Made by a program: the position numbers and the translations under genes
Notes under the pieces: model-generated
What the model was told of the DNA's origin: nothing
What the model saw: the letters and a program-made list of their open reading frames with translations, nothing else
Database searches by the model: none
In this document: positions 1 through 8,672 of the stretch, one piece after another
Layout of the letters: every line of letters begins with the position of its first letter
How positions within the stretch are numbered: position 1 is the stretch's first letter
DNA from: Kitasatospora phosalacinea
Lineage (GTDB): Bacteria > Actinomycetota > Actinomycetes > Streptomycetales > Streptomycetaceae
NCBI RefSeq assembly: GCF_000716545.1
Contig: NZ_JNWZ01000016.1
Span: 34,167-98,166 of the forward strand
DNA length: 64,000 bases
Direction of reading: 5' to 3'

Positions 1-386
1 GTGGCGAAGGAGGTGGCGGCGTGCACGAAGCTGCCCAGGCCGCTGGCGGCGAGCACGGCCAGCAGCATGGCCGTGTTGGAGGTCAGGTGCCAGGGGCCGA
101 GGCCGAGCACCGTCCACGGCATCGGGTCGCCGGTCGGGGCGTGTTCGGCGGTCAGCGTGGTGAGCGGCGTCCAGACGCTGATCAGCACGGCCATGCAGGC
201 GAACGCCTCGGCCAGCAGCAGTGCCCCCAGCAGGAGCAGTGTCCAGCCGGACATCAGCCGCTGCGGCGGGAGTTGGCCGGCGGTCTCCGGACCCGGCCCG
301 CCGGCGGTCTCGGTCGGGTCGGCGGCCGACGGGTCTGCGGCCGGGTCCGGCGTCGGGGCCGCTGACGGGGAAGCAGGGGAGGACAT
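1..386 (-). CDS. membrane protein, 3' part missing at window edge
   Basis: Reading the minus strand from the ATG at 386 gives 128 residues with no stop before the window edge, so only the N-terminal part is present. Residues 1-45 are a Pro/Ala/Asp-rich cytoplasmic tail. A strong hydrophobic segment follows at about 49-71 and a second at about 104-120, separated by an exposed loop containing a WTPL motif and several prolines. This is the layout of a multi-pass membrane protein. I do not recognise the family. The start is supported by the lack of any better ATG and by the coding bias starting there. It would be divergent from nothing: the next gene (581-1576) is on the same strand and lies upstream of it. 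Confidence 0.6.
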   Translation of the reverse strand, partial: MSSPASPSAAPTPDPAADPSAADPTETAGGPGPETAGQLPPQRLMSGWTLLLLGALLLAEAFACMAVLISVWTPLTTLTAEHAPTGDPMPWTVLGLGPWHLTSNTAMLLAVLAASGLGSFVHAATSFA

Positions 387-580
387 CGGGGAGTTCGCCT
401 TCCGGTCCGGTGGGTGCGTGCACGGAACTGGGCGCGGTGAGCTGGGTACGGAGCGGACCCGAACTGTCCGCGGGCACGGACTCTACCCCCCGGACCCGGC
501 GAACGGTGCGTCAAGACACCGTGCCTGCCGTGTCGTTCACCGTGCCCGGCTACCGGAACCGCCCCCGCGCGCCCGGCGGC

Positions 581-1576
581 TCAGCGGCGGCCGCCCGCCA
601 GCCGGGAGAACTTGGCGACCTCGAAGGTGGCGTACGAATTCGAGGCCAGCAGCGAGAACTTGATGCCCTCGCGGCCCTCGGGGCGCCGGTACCCGCTGGG
701 CAGGAAGCGCTTGTAGTGCTCGGCGGCGCGCTGGAAGAACTGCGGGCGCTCGGCCCGGGTCAGGCACCCCGGCAGGTCGAAGACGAACAGGTAGTGCCGG
801 ATCATCCTGGTGAACAGGTGCGGGCGCACCGCGGCGGTGACCGGCTCGGCCTCGACGGGCTGCGCGTCCAGCAGTTCGAAGGTGCTCGCGTAGCGGTCGA
901 ACAGGTCGAAGTGGCTGGCGCCCTCGCTGCCCGCCGGGTGCAGGGTGTGGCGGCGGCGGATGGTGACGCACTCGCGGTCCAGCACCGCGACCCGGGTGGC
1001 GGCCAGCAGCGAGCGGTGCACCGCCGGGACCTCCTCGTAGAAGCCGTCCGGGAACGCCGGGATGGTCCCGCTGCGCATCAGCCGGTCCCAGACCAGCGGC
1101 GGGGCGCCGAACAGTTCGGGCCGCTCGGCGGGGGAGAACACCGCGGGCCCGGCGGCGGCCAGCAGTTCGGCCGCGTTGCCCGGCCAGACCTTGCCCCGGT
1201 ACTCCCGGCTGTGGCCGAACAGCAGCACGTCGACCTCGCCGGTCTCGGCGAGCCGGGCGTCCATCGCCTCGAAGGCGTCCTCCGGCAGCAGGTGGTCGGC
1301 GTCCAGGAACAGCAGGTACTGCCCGCGGGCGTGCGCCGCCCCCGCCATCCGGGCCCGCCCGATGCCGGTCTCGGCCTCCAGCCGCAGCACCCGCACCCGG
1401 GCGTCACGCAGTTCGTACGCCTCGACCAGCCGCTCGGGGCAGTGCTCGGAGGGGGTCTGCACCACGATGATCTCGAACTCGCGGAAGGACTGTCCGAGCA
1501 GCGAGTCGAGACACTCCTTCAGTTGTCCTTGCTCGTCGTAAGCGGGCAGCACGACGGTGATCAGTGGTGGGGCCAT
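581..1576 (-). CDS. family 2 glycosyltransferase
   Basis: A 331-residue GT-A fold glycosyltransferase. The N-terminus has the family 2 opening (PLITVVLPAYDE), followed by a SLLGQSF segment and an ETGIGRARMAGAAHARGQYLLFLDADH stretch, in which LDADH holds the metal/nucleotide-binding DxD-type motif. The C-terminal third (LFDRY...LFTRMIRHYLFVFD) resembles the GT2 module found at the N-terminus of actinobacterial bifunctional CDP-glycerol glycerophosphotransferases, so a role in teichoic-acid or other cell-wall polymer synthesis is likely but inferred. No membrane segment is seen. The frame is open upstream to 1636, but the ATG at 1576 sits right before the conserved beta strand. No good ribosome site is visible before it. 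Confidence 0.8.
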   Translation of the reverse strand: MAPPLITVVLPAYDEQGQLKECLDSLLGQSFREFEIIVVQTPSEHCPERLVEAYELRDARVRVLRLEAETGIGRARMAGAAHARGQYLLFLDADHLLPEDAFEAMDARLAETGEVDVLLFGHSREYRGKVWPGNAAELLAAAGPAVFSPAERPELFGAPPLVWDRLMRSGTIPAFPDGFYEEVPAVHRSLLAATRVAVLDRECVTIRRRHTLHPAGSEGASHFDLFDRYASTFELLDAQPVEAEPVTAAVRPHLFTRMIRHYLFVFDLPGCLTRAERPQFFQRAAEHYKRFLPSGYRRPEGREGIKFSLLASNSYATFEVAKFSRLAGGRR

Positions 1577-1736
1577 GGCCGGGAGGCTAGGGGCGGGGAC
1601 AGCCCCAGGCAAAGGTCGGAAGCCGCACCAAAGCATCGATACCGGACATCAGCCACGGGAAGTTCGCGAAATCTTCACCGAACGGACATGACTGTGCGCT
1701 GAAATGTCCGGATACGGGGCGGAACGCCGCGACTTG

Positions 1737-1751
1737 CTGACGTATCGTCAG
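1737..1751. promoter_or_regulatory. perfect palindrome CTGACG-TAT-CGTCAG
   Basis: Six-base perfect arms with a three-base spacer, in the gap between the glycosyltransferase start (1576) and the end of the transglycosylase gene (1814). It lies about 160 bases upstream of the glycosyltransferase. The same arms and spacer length recur twice before the encapsulin gene (61625-61639 and 61842-61856), so this looks like a binding site of one regulator. Confidence 0.5.
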
Positions 1752-1813
1752 ATGTACGCACCGTGGTGGAGCTGCGGAGGCCCCGTGCGAGCGGGCCCCC
1801 GCAGCCGACCGGA

Positions 1814-2707
1814 TCAGTACCAGTTGTGCGCCTGCCAGAACGACCACGCCGCGCACGGGCTGCCGTACGTCTCGTTCATGTACTGCAGGCCCCACTTGAT
1901 CTGCGTCACCGGGTTGTCCCGCCAGTCGGCGCCCGCCGAGGCCATCTTCGAACCCGGCAGCGCCTGCATCAGGCCGTACGCCCCCGAGGACGCGTTGGTC
2001 GCGTGCACGTCCCAACTGCTCTCCCGCTCCACGATGTTGGAGAAGCACTGCAACTGTCCCGCCGGCACGATCCGCGCCGCGATCTGCTGCGGCGTGCCGC
2101 TGTACGCGGAAGCCGAGGGCGAGGAGGCGGAGGCGGCCGCCGACGGGGAGGCGGTGGCGGACAGCGACGGCCGCTGCTGCGCGCGGGACGCCGCCGAGGC
2201 GGACGCGGACGCCCGGGCCTTCGCCTCCGCGGACGCCGCTGCCTTCGCCGAAGCCTCGGCCTTCGCCTTCGCGGCGGCCTCCGCCTTGGCCTCGGCCTCC
2301 GCCTGCGCGGACGCGGACGCGGATGCGGACGCGCTCGCACTGGCCTCCGCCGCCTGTGCGGACGCCGAGGCGGCGGCCTCCGCCTCGGCCTGCGCGGAGG
2401 CGGATGCGGAGGCGGACGCCGACGCCGAGGCGGCGGCCTCGGCCTCCGCCCGGGCCTGCTGCGAGGCGGACACCGAGACGGCGGACCGAGACGCGGCGGC
2501 GGACCGCGAGGCGAAGGTGTCCGAGGACAGCTGCGGACGGTCGGCCAGCGTCGGGTTCGCGGTGGCGGCGGCCGGGTCCCCGCTCTGCGGCAGCGCGAGC
2601 GCCAGGGTGGCGGTGCCGGCGACGGCGAGCGTGGCGATGCCCGTCACCAGGGCGTGCCGGTGGCGGTGGAGCTTCTCCGAAAGGGTCAGGGTCCTGCGAT
2701 GGTGCAC
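1814..2707 (-). CDS. secreted lytic transglycosylase-like protein with long Ala/Ser/Glu linker
   Basis: A 297-residue exported protein. The GTG at 2707 is chosen because GGAGAGG lies five bases before it; the frame remains open further upstream without such a site. Residues 1-45 form a signal peptide (basic SEKLHRHRH then a hydrophobic VTGIATLAVAGTATLALA). A long linker of Ala, Ser, Glu and Lys repeats (about 60-200) follows and could be a helical or disordered spacer across the cell wall. The C-terminal ~90 residues are a compact SLT-like domain: IVERESSWD with the likely catalytic Glu, then SGAYGLMQALPGSKM and QIKWGLQYMNETYGSPCAAWSFWQAHNWY at the very end. Family knowledge suggests peptidoglycan cleavage during growth or sporulation. 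A weak promoter candidate lies at 2843-2872. Confidence 0.88.
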   Translation of the reverse strand: MHHRRTLTLSEKLHRHRHALVTGIATLAVAGTATLALALPQSGDPAAATANPTLADRPQLSSDTFASRSAAASRSAVSVSASQQARAEAEAAASASASASASASAQAEAEAAASASAQAAEASASASASASASAQAEAEAKAEAAAKAKAEASAKAAASAEAKARASASASAASRAQQRPSLSATASPSAAASASSPSASAYSGTPQQIAARIVPAGQLQCFSNIVERESSWDVHATNASSGAYGLMQALPGSKMASAGADWRDNPVTQIKWGLQYMNETYGSPCAAWSFWQAHNWY

Positions 2708-2842
2708 GGCGACCTCTCCTCGCGCGGGGCCGGACGGCCGGACGGACACGGTGGCCGCCGACCGGGACGCGGAGCGCGGGCGGCGCACGCGGTGGCAGGG
2801 GATCCGGCGGTGGAACCGGCCGGACCGCCTGGCGGACGAGAC

Positions 2843-2872
2843 ATTCTTGGCAGACGCCGGAGACCCGAACAA
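2843..2872 (-). promoter_or_regulatory. possible promoter of the transglycosylase gene
   Basis: On the minus strand TTGTTC (2867-2872) is followed after 18 bases by AAGAAT (2843-2848), which would give a leader of about 130 bases. The match to the vegetative consensus is only moderate. Confidence 0.3.
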
Positions 2873-3234
2873 TGGCCCTCGAAACTACTCGCCGTAGTAG
2901 CCGACCCGGTGGCGAGGGCGCAGAAAGCCCGGTTTACCCGACCCGCCCGCACTGCAAACCCGTCCCCGCCGGAGCGTCTGTCCACGCGTCGCTGACCTGC
3001 GCGTTCGCCGCCCGCTGCGACACGCCCGAGCGGCGCCCGCGCCCCCCGTGCCCGCGATCCGCCGCACACCAACTACCGGGGGCCGTAGACCGCCACCCGC
3101 ATGTGCTCGGGCTCACAGGGGGTGACCGGGAACCGAACCGGGACCGGCACCCACCGCGTCCGGCCGACCACCCCCCGTCGACATCCCGCCGACCCGCCGT
3201 CCGGCCCGCCGGACCCGGCACGGATACTTGTCCG
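2873..3234. other. intergenic region between divergent genes, nothing recognised
   Basis: The 362 bases separating the transglycosylase promoter candidate from the phosphoesterase start hold no frame with convincing coding bias and no strong palindrome. Promoters for the divergent gene at 3235 must lie here but I cannot point to one. I looked for a c-di-AMP riboswitch, known before some cell-wall hydrolase genes, and could not support one. Confidence 0.4.
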
Positions 3235-4509
3235 ATGAAGATCGCGGTGATGGCGGCGGCGGCCCTCGGGCTGATCGCACTGCTCGGGGTGGCGCACTGG
3301 TACCTGTGGCGGCGGCTGGTCCGCGACGTCTCCCGCCCCGGCGGGTGGTACCGCCGCGCCGGCACCGTCCTGGCCTTCCTGCTGCCCGCCCTGATGCTGC
3401 TCGCGGCGGTCGGCGGACGGGCCTTCCCGCTCGCCGTGGAGCGCTGGTTCGCCTGGCCCGGCTACCTCTGGATGGCCGTCGGCCTCTACCTCCTGCTCGC
3501 CCTGCTGGCGGGCGAGGTGCTGCGCCCCCTGCTGCTGCGCCTCCACCGGGGCCGGACGGCCGCGACCGCCCCCGCCGCGACCGCCGCCGCCCCCGTCACC
3601 GTCCCCGCGACTCCCGGAACCTCCGCGCCCCCTGCGGACGAGCCGCAGACCGGGCCCGCCGGGCCGGTGCGGCCCGCCGTGGAGGCGTCGCGGCGCCTGT
3701 TCGTCTCCCGCGTGGTGGCCGGCGGCGCGGCGGCGGTGGCCGTCGGGGTGGTCGGCAACGGCACGTACGGGGTGCTGCGCGGACCGCGGCTCAAGCACGT
3801 GACGGTGCCGCTGGCGAAGCTCCCGCGCGCCGCGCACGGCTACCGGATCGCGGTGGTCAGCGACATCCACCTCGGACCGATCCTCGGCAAGGCGCACACC
3901 CGGCGGATCGTCGACACCATCAACGCCGTCCAGCCCGACCTGGTCACCGTGGTCGGCGACCTGGTCGACGGCACCGTCCCCGAGCTCGGCCCGGCCGCCC
4001 GCCCGCTGGCCGACCTGCGCGCCGAGGACGGGGCGTACTTCGTCACCGGCAACCACGAGTACTTCTCCGGCGCCGGGCCCTGGGTGGAGTTCGTCCGCGA
4101 GCTGGGCGTGCACCCGCTGGAGAACGACCGGGTCGAGCTGCCCTGGTTCGACCTGGCCGGCGTCAACGACATCGCCGGCACCGCGCAGGGCCAGGGGCCG
4201 GACTACGGGCGGGCGCTGGGCGACCGCGACCGGGCCCGCGCCGCGGTGCTGATGGCGCACCAGCCGGTCACCATCCACGACAGCGTGCGCCACGGCGTCG
4301 ACCTCCAGCTCTCCGGCCACACCCACGGCGGCCAGCTCTGGCCCGGCAACCACCTCGCCGAACTGGCCAACCCCACCGTGGCCGGCCTGGAGCGCTACGG
4401 CGACACCCAGCTCTACGTCACCCGGGGCGCGGGCGCCTGGGGCCCGCCGGTCCGGGTCGGCGCCCCGTCCGACATCACGGTGGTCACGCTCGCCTCGCTC
4501 CAGACCTGA
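3235..4509 (+). CDS. membrane-anchored metallophosphoesterase (YaeI-like)
   Basis: 424 residues. Three membrane segments at about 4-22, 43-60 and 75-95, then an Ala/Pro/Thr-rich linker (105-145), a fourth hydrophobic stretch at 158-176, and a calcineurin-type phosphoesterase domain from about 200. The metal ligands are all present: D210 and H212 (SDIHLG), D242 (GDLVDG), N273 and H274 (GNHEY), H342 (AHQP) and H362/H364 (SGHTHGGQ). Length and order match the actinobacterial YaeI-like family, thought to act on phospholipid or UDP-linked phosphate esters at the membrane; the substrate here is unknown. The ATG at 3235 is the only start that keeps the first membrane segment. The gene stands alone, followed by a separate promoter. 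Confidence 0.88.
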   Translation: MKIAVMAAAALGLIALLGVAHWYLWRRLVRDVSRPGGWYRRAGTVLAFLLPALMLLAAVGGRAFPLAVERWFAWPGYLWMAVGLYLLLALLAGEVLRPLLLRLHRGRTAATAPAATAAAPVTVPATPGTSAPPADEPQTGPAGPVRPAVEASRRLFVSRVVAGGAAAVAVGVVGNGTYGVLRGPRLKHVTVPLAKLPRAAHGYRIAVVSDIHLGPILGKAHTRRIVDTINAVQPDLVTVVGDLVDGTVPELGPAARPLADLRAEDGAYFVTGNHEYFSGAGPWVEFVRELGVHPLENDRVELPWFDLAGVNDIAGTAQGQGPDYGRALGDRDRARAAVLMAHQPVTIHDSVRHGVDLQLSGHTHGGQLWPGNHLAELANPTVAGLERYGDTQLYVTRGAGAWGPPVRVGAPSDITVVTLASLQT

Positions 4510-4623
4510 CCCGGGGTGCGGCGCCGGGAAGCGCGCGGCCGGGAGGCCGTCCCGCAGCCGTCCCGCGGCCGTCCCGCTGCTGCCGTTCCGCAGCCGCCGT
4601 CCGGCCGCCGGAAAACCAGTGGT

Positions 4624-4647
4624 CCGACGCGGCGTCAGGCCCTACCT
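4624..4647 (+). promoter_or_regulatory. promoter region of the MFS gene with near-copy of the CTGACG palindrome
   Basis: CCGACG-CGG-CGTCAG (4624-4638) differs by one base from the palindrome seen at 1737 and twice before the encapsulin gene. TACCTT (4642-4647) could be a -10 hexamer; it lies eight bases before the GTG at 4656, so the transcript may be leaderless, consistent with the absence of a Shine-Dalgarno sequence. Confidence 0.4.
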
Positions 4648-4655
4648 TGCTGCCG

Positions 4656-6137
4656 GTGACCCGCGACGCCCGTGAACCCGCAGAGTCCCCGCCCGCGCCA
4701 CCACCCGGGCTGTTCTCCCGGGCGTACCTGGCCACCACGGCGAGCTTCGCCGCGGTGATGTTCCTGACCGGGTTCGCGGCGATGGCGGTGATGCCGCTGC
4801 TGCCGGTGGCCGCCCGGGAGCTCGACGGGGTCGGCCTCTACCCGCTGGTGGCCGGGGCGTTCGTGGCGGCTGGCCTGCTCGGCGGCGTGCTCGGCGGCTC
4901 GTGGGCGGACCGCGCCGGGGCCAGGCGGCCGCTGACCGCCGGAGTGGTGCTGTCCGTCGTGACGCTGCTGGTCTCCGCGACCAGCGGCACCGTCTGGCAG
5001 CTGGGCGTGGGCCGCTTCACCGACGGCATCGCGGCGGGCCTGGTCGCGGTGTCCGTCAACGCGGCCGTCGGACAGTCCTACCCGGACCGCCTGCGGGCCC
5101 GCGTGCTGTCCCTGATGAGCGCCTGCTGGATCGTGCCGTCCCTGGTCGGGCCCCCACTCGCCGGGCTGGTGGCCGGGTGGTGGTCCTGGCAGGCGGTGTT
5201 CTTCGCCCTCGCGGGGCTCACCGCGGTCCCCGCCGCGGCCGCCGTGCTGCTCCTGCGCGGCCGACCGGGCCGACCCGAACAGCCGGCCCGGTCGGGGCAG
5301 GCACCGGAGGAGCCCGGCTCGGCCGGGCGGCGGCCCGCGCTGTCCGCCGCGCTGGCGGTGAGCGCGGCCGCGGCACTCACCCAGTACGGCGTCACCGCCT
5401 GGGACGCCGTTCACCTGCTGTGCGCGGCGGGCGGCGCGGCGCTGCTGGCGGCCTTCGCCCCGCGCCTGCTGCCCCCGCGCACCTGGCGGGCCGCCGGCGG
5501 GCTGCCCGCCACCGTGCTGCTGCGCGCGCTGACCTCCGGCGCGTACTTCACCCTGGAGGCCTTCGTCCCCCTGCTGCTCACCACGGCGCGCCGGGTGCCC
5601 GGCACGGTGACGGGGCTCGCCTTCACCGGGGCGACGCTCGCCTGGGCCGGATCCTCCTGGGTGCAGGGACGGCTGCACCACCGGGTGCCCCGGCACCGGC
5701 TGGTGGCGGTCGGGGCCGCCGTGATGGCGGTCGCGGTGGCGGTGGCGGCGCTGTGCACCGTCCCGGCGGTGCCGGCGGCGGTGGCGGTGTCCTCGATGGT
5801 GCTGGCCGCCGTCGGGATGGGGCTGGCGGCGCCCTCGCTCACCCTGCTGTCGCTCGCGCACGCCCCGGCCGGCCGGCAGGGCTACGCGAGCGGCGCGATG
5901 CAGACCGCGCAGAACCTCGGCCAGACCCTGGTGCTGGCCGTGGCCTCGGCCCTGTTCACCACCCTCTCGGTGCTGTCGGACGGCGAACTCCCGGCGTTCG
6001 CCGGTGCGTTCGCGCTGCTGGCGGTCCCGATCGGGACGGCCGCCGCGCTCTCCGGCCGCACCCGGGTCAGGACTGCGGCCACCGGTGGGCAGCCCGCCCC
6101 GCGGCCGTCCGCCGCCGAGGCGGTCAGCGGAACGTGA
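4656..6137 (+). CDS. MFS transporter, probable drug/metabolite exporter
   Basis: 493 residues with about 12 hydrophobic segments. The loop after the second helix carries the MFS motif A variant (GGSWADRAGARRPL), and the fifth-helix region has the exporter-like MSACWIVPSLVGPPLAGLVAGWWSWQAVFFA motif C area. A central basic/Pro-rich loop (about 205-230) divides the two six-helix halves. The GTG at 4656 is the only start before the first helix and has no ribosome site; it may be read from a leaderless mRNA. The stop overlaps the next gene's GTG (GTGA), so the two are translationally coupled, which suggests that the transporter and the hydrolase act on related compounds. Confidence 0.85.
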   Translation: MTRDAREPAESPPAPPPGLFSRAYLATTASFAAVMFLTGFAAMAVMPLLPVAARELDGVGLYPLVAGAFVAAGLLGGVLGGSWADRAGARRPLTAGVVLSVVTLLVSATSGTVWQLGVGRFTDGIAAGLVAVSVNAAVGQSYPDRLRARVLSLMSACWIVPSLVGPPLAGLVAGWWSWQAVFFALAGLTAVPAAAAVLLLRGRPGRPEQPARSGQAPEEPGSAGRRPALSAALAVSAAAALTQYGVTAWDAVHLLCAAGGAALLAAFAPRLLPPRTWRAAGGLPATVLLRALTSGAYFTLEAFVPLLLTTARRVPGTVTGLAFTGATLAWAGSSWVQGRLHHRVPRHRLVAVGAAVMAVAVAVAALCTVPAVPAAVAVSSMVLAAVGMGLAAPSLTLLSLAHAPAGRQGYASGAMQTAQNLGQTLVLAVASALFTTLSVLSDGELPAFAGAFALLAVPIGTAAALSGRTRVRTAATGGQPAPRPSAAEAVSGT

Positions 6138-6706
6138 CGGCCGCCCACCCCGGCGGGCCGCCGCCGCACCGCCCGGCCCTGCTGGTCATCGACATGCAGG
6201 CCGGTACCGCACCCTTCATGCACCGCCCCGGCCCGACCGTCCGCACCATCGCGGGCCTGAGCCGCCGGGCCCGCGCCGCCGGCGTCCCCGTCGTCACCGT
6301 GCGGCAGCGGGGCTGCGGCGCCGTCCTGCCCGAACTGGCGCCGCCGGACGGCGAACCGCAGCTGACCAAGACCACCGCGGACGCCTTCCTGCGCACCGAC
6401 CTGGCCGACACGCTGGCCCGGCTCGGCGCGACCGAACTCCTGGTCACCGGCTTCGCCACCGAGAACTGCGTGGAGACCACCGCCCGCCAAGCCCTCAGCC
6501 GCGGTTACGACCTGGTACTGGTCGCGGACGGGCACACCACCTCCGTCCGCCCCGAGCCGACCGGCTTCGTCCCGCCGGACGCGGCCATCGCCCACCACAA
6601 CGAGATCTACCGCCACCTGGACTTCCCCGAGCGCAGCATCCGGGTCCTGCCCGCCGCCGCCGTCGACTTCACGGCGCCCCCGCCCCTGGAGCCCCGGCGC
6701 CCCTGA
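6134..6706 (+). CDS. isochorismatase-fold cysteine hydrolase
   Basis: 190 residues. It has the full catalytic set of the family: D20 (LLVIDMQ), K79 (LTKTTADAF) and C112 (TGFATENCVETTARQA). The cis-peptide region preceding the cysteine (LLVTGF) is also standard. Members hydrolyse amides or vinyl ethers (isochorismate, nicotinamide, N-carbamoyl compounds); the substrate cannot be told from the sequence. GTG start overlapping the transporter stop by four bases marks an operon. It is convergent with the decayed SMI1-like gene on the other strand. Confidence 0.85.
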   Translation: MTAAHPGGPPPHRPALLVIDMQAGTAPFMHRPGPTVRTIAGLSRRARAAGVPVVTVRQRGCGAVLPELAPPDGEPQLTKTTADAFLRTDLADTLARLGATELLVTGFATENCVETTARQALSRGYDLVLVADGHTTSVRPEPTGFVPPDAAIAHHNEIYRHLDFPERSIRVLPAAAVDFTAPPPLEPRRP

Positions 6707-6709
6707 AGC

Positions 6710-7232
6710 CCCGACGCCGAGCGCCGGCGCCGGCAGCCACTCGTCGACCCGCCGGCCGACCAGCCGTTCCGGCGCGAGCATCCGCAGGTGCCCGACCCCC
6801 TCCTCGGCGGTGGTCGCGTACGGGTCGCGCGGGGTGGTGCACCAGGTCTCCGGCCCGGCTTCGACGAGGTACGACCAGAAGCCGACGGTGGAGCGCGCCG
6901 AGGTGCCCGGCGACGACCGTCGCGCCGGGCAGGTAGCGGTGCCCGTACACCGGCACCGGCTGCGGGACGTCCGCCGGCCCGTCCCGAGCGTCCCGCAGCG
7001 CCTGGGCCGGGTCGGCCGACCCCAGCCGGGATACCGGAAGCCGGTGCGGCGGACGTCGAACAGCACGCCCTCGACCGGCGCGTCCAGCCGGGTCCGCAGG
7101 TCCGCCGGGTCACCGGCGCGCCAGTCGGGGCGGCGGCGCGAGCCCAGCGGCAGCCCGGCGGAGAGTAGGACCCGGTGGTCGGCGGCGAACCGGAGGCCGA
7201 ACCGCTCCTCGACCGCGTCGGGCTCCCGCCCG
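6710..7232 (-). pseudogene. SMI1/KNR4-like gene with frameshifts
   Basis: The minus strand encodes recognisable protein in two frames. Frame A from about 7225 reads DAVEERFGL...LLSAGLPLGSRRRPDWRAGDPADLRTRLDAPVEGVLFDVRRTGFRYPGWG, a conserved actinobacterial SMI1/KNR4-type block. At about 7030 the sense jumps to the next frame (SADPAQALRDARDGPADVPQPVPVYGHRYLPG), as if one base were missing in a run of G. Near 6900-6880 the sense seems to return to frame A (TVGFWSYLVEAGPETW...RRVDEWLPA) and then no proper stop is met before the opposite gene. No ATG or GTG precedes the first block. SMI1-like proteins are often immunity proteins of toxin systems. Decay or assembly error are both possible. Confidence 0.6.
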
Positions 7233-7233
7233 T

Positions 7234-7671
7234 TCAGCGGCCGGGGCGCGGTGGGCCCAGCGGGCCCAGGGAGGCGAGGAACGCCGCGTCCAACGGGTGC
7301 TCCCAGGACGCCACGCAGACGTGGGCGCGCTCCCAGTCGAAGGTCAGCAGACCGACCCGCCCGTCCGCCCAGCGGTGCCGGACGCCGGGCCGGGGCGTCC
7401 CGGTCACGGTGACGATGGTCTCCTCCAGCCGGGGCGGTCCGAGCAGTTCGGCGTGCTCGGGCCGCCCGTGGTGGCCGAGCAGGTTGCGCAGCGCCGCCGC
7501 GCTCTGGTCGCGCACGGTGGACTGGGCAAAGACCAGCAGCGGGGCGGAGCGGGGCCCGCCGGTGAGGTAGCCGTGGATCACCGAGTCCGTCCCCGCGCCG
7601 GTGCCGCCGGTGACGGTCATGCCCCGGGAGCCGCCCCAGCCGGGGATTCCGAGGACCGGAAAGTCCGTCAA
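7234..7671 (-). CDS. hypothetical protein
   Basis: Up to 145 residues in a frame of strong GC3 bias, ending in PLGPPRPGR. The middle reads LLVFAQSTVRDQSAAALRNLLGHHGRPEHAELLGPPRLEETIVTVTGTPRPGVRHRWADGRVGLLTFDWERAHVCVASWEHPLD, with no signal or membrane segment. I do not recognise the family. The TTG at 7671 has GGAGG five bases upstream and keeps a plausible LTDFPVLGIPGWGGS start; the ATG at 7620 is the alternative (128 residues). Its stop TGA is directly followed by the remnant SMI1-like gene, so the two probably formed an operon. Confidence 0.55.
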   Translation of the reverse strand: MTDFPVLGIPGWGGSRGMTVTGGTGAGTDSVIHGYLTGGPRSAPLLVFAQSTVRDQSAAALRNLLGHHGRPEHAELLGPPRLEETIVTVTGTPRPGVRHRWADGRVGLLTFDWERAHVCVASWEHPLDAAFLASLGPLGPPRPGR

Positions 7672-7769
7672 CTCCGCCTCCGCGGCTCGCTCCCCGTGCC
7701 CTCCCGTCCGCCGGGGCGGGGGACACCTCGCCGTCCACCGTACCCGCCGGCCCGCCCGCACCCGCCCGC

Positions 7770-8581
7770 TCAGCGCAGCGGGCGGTTCAGCTCGATCGCG
7801 TACAGCGCGGCGGCGAGGGCCGGTCCGTCGCCGACGTCGAGGGCGGTGTCGGTCGGTTCGAGGACGTGCTCGTCGCCGTGGGCCAGCGCCCGTTCGACGA
7901 CCTCCTCGGGCGTGCACCCGACCGTCGGGACGCGGTCGGCCGGGGCGTCGGGCGCGTACATCGCGGTGACGCGGCGGAGGCGGCCCAGGCGGCGTGCAGG
8001 CTCGGCGCCCACAGCTCCCGGGGGAGCGCGGGCAGCGTGCGCAGCACGGCGTTGGGCGCGGTGGCCGCGTGGACGAGCATGGTCCCCTCGCCGTGGCCGT
8101 GGGTCGCGTACCGGTGGGTCGCGGTCCGGACGAGCCCGGTCAGCCGCCGGTGCGCCTCGGCCGGATCGGTGACGGCGGACGTCCAGTCGGGCAGGGCCGT
8201 GACGCGCTCCAGCCGTTCGGGGAAGCCGCCGGTCCGTCCGGCGACCGGCACCACCGCGTCGAGCGCGGCGGCGGCGCCCCCGGCGACCGGCGCGGCGGGG
8301 CGGACGGCGAGCGGGCGGTGGCGGGCGGCCCAGTAGCCCGGGCCGTGGGCGAGTTCGGCGAGCCGGGGCCCGGTCTCCGGTCCGGCCGGCAGGGTGCGGA
8401 CCGCGTGGCCCACCCGGATCACGGGGTGGGTCGAACCGCCGTACAGGCCGGGCAGCAGCCGGGGCCACCACCGGGCGAGGACCTCGCGCCACGGGCGGTC
8501 GGCGAGTTCCCGTCCGAGCCGCTCGGGACCGCAGGCGTGCAGCCGTTGCCGGGCCTCGTCGAGGGTGCCGGTGGTGTCCAC
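7770..8581 (-). pseudogene. questin oxidase-like (DUF4243) gene with a frameshift
   Basis: From GTG 8581 the protein reads through YGGSTHPVIRVGHAVRTL, ELAHGPGYWAARH and MLVHAATAPNAVLRTLPALPRELW, the His-containing landmarks of the questin oxidase/DUF4243 family. At about 7970-7976 the frame loses sense, and a frame one base away continues perfectly: VTAMYAPDAP...VVERALAHGDEHVLEPTDTALDVGDGPALAAALYAIE, including the family HGDEHV motif, to the stop at 7770. A single missing base explains the break. The intact product would be about 270 residues, a flavin-free Baeyer-Villiger-type or ring-opening oxidase by family analogy. TACCGT nine bases before the GTG suggests a leaderless transcript. Either a fresh mutation or a sequencing error. 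Confidence 0.7.
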
Positions 8582-8672
8582 GGGAGGGACGGTAGGCGGG
8601 CGCGGGCCGCCCCGGTGAGGGTCCGTGGACGTAGGACCGGGGTCTGCGCCGCCGGACGGACGGCACCGGGGC

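Noticed and set aside
1969..2509. Ala/Ser/Asp/Glu repeat frames on the plus strand opposite the transglycosylase linker
   Set aside because: They look like repetitive structural proteins, but the minus frame has the signal peptide, ribosome site and SLT domain; the plus-frame repeats are the complement of that linker.
2708..3234. c-di-AMP riboswitch before the cell-wall hydrolase gene
   Set aside because: Expected by analogy in streptomycetes, but I could not find the conserved core; not supported.
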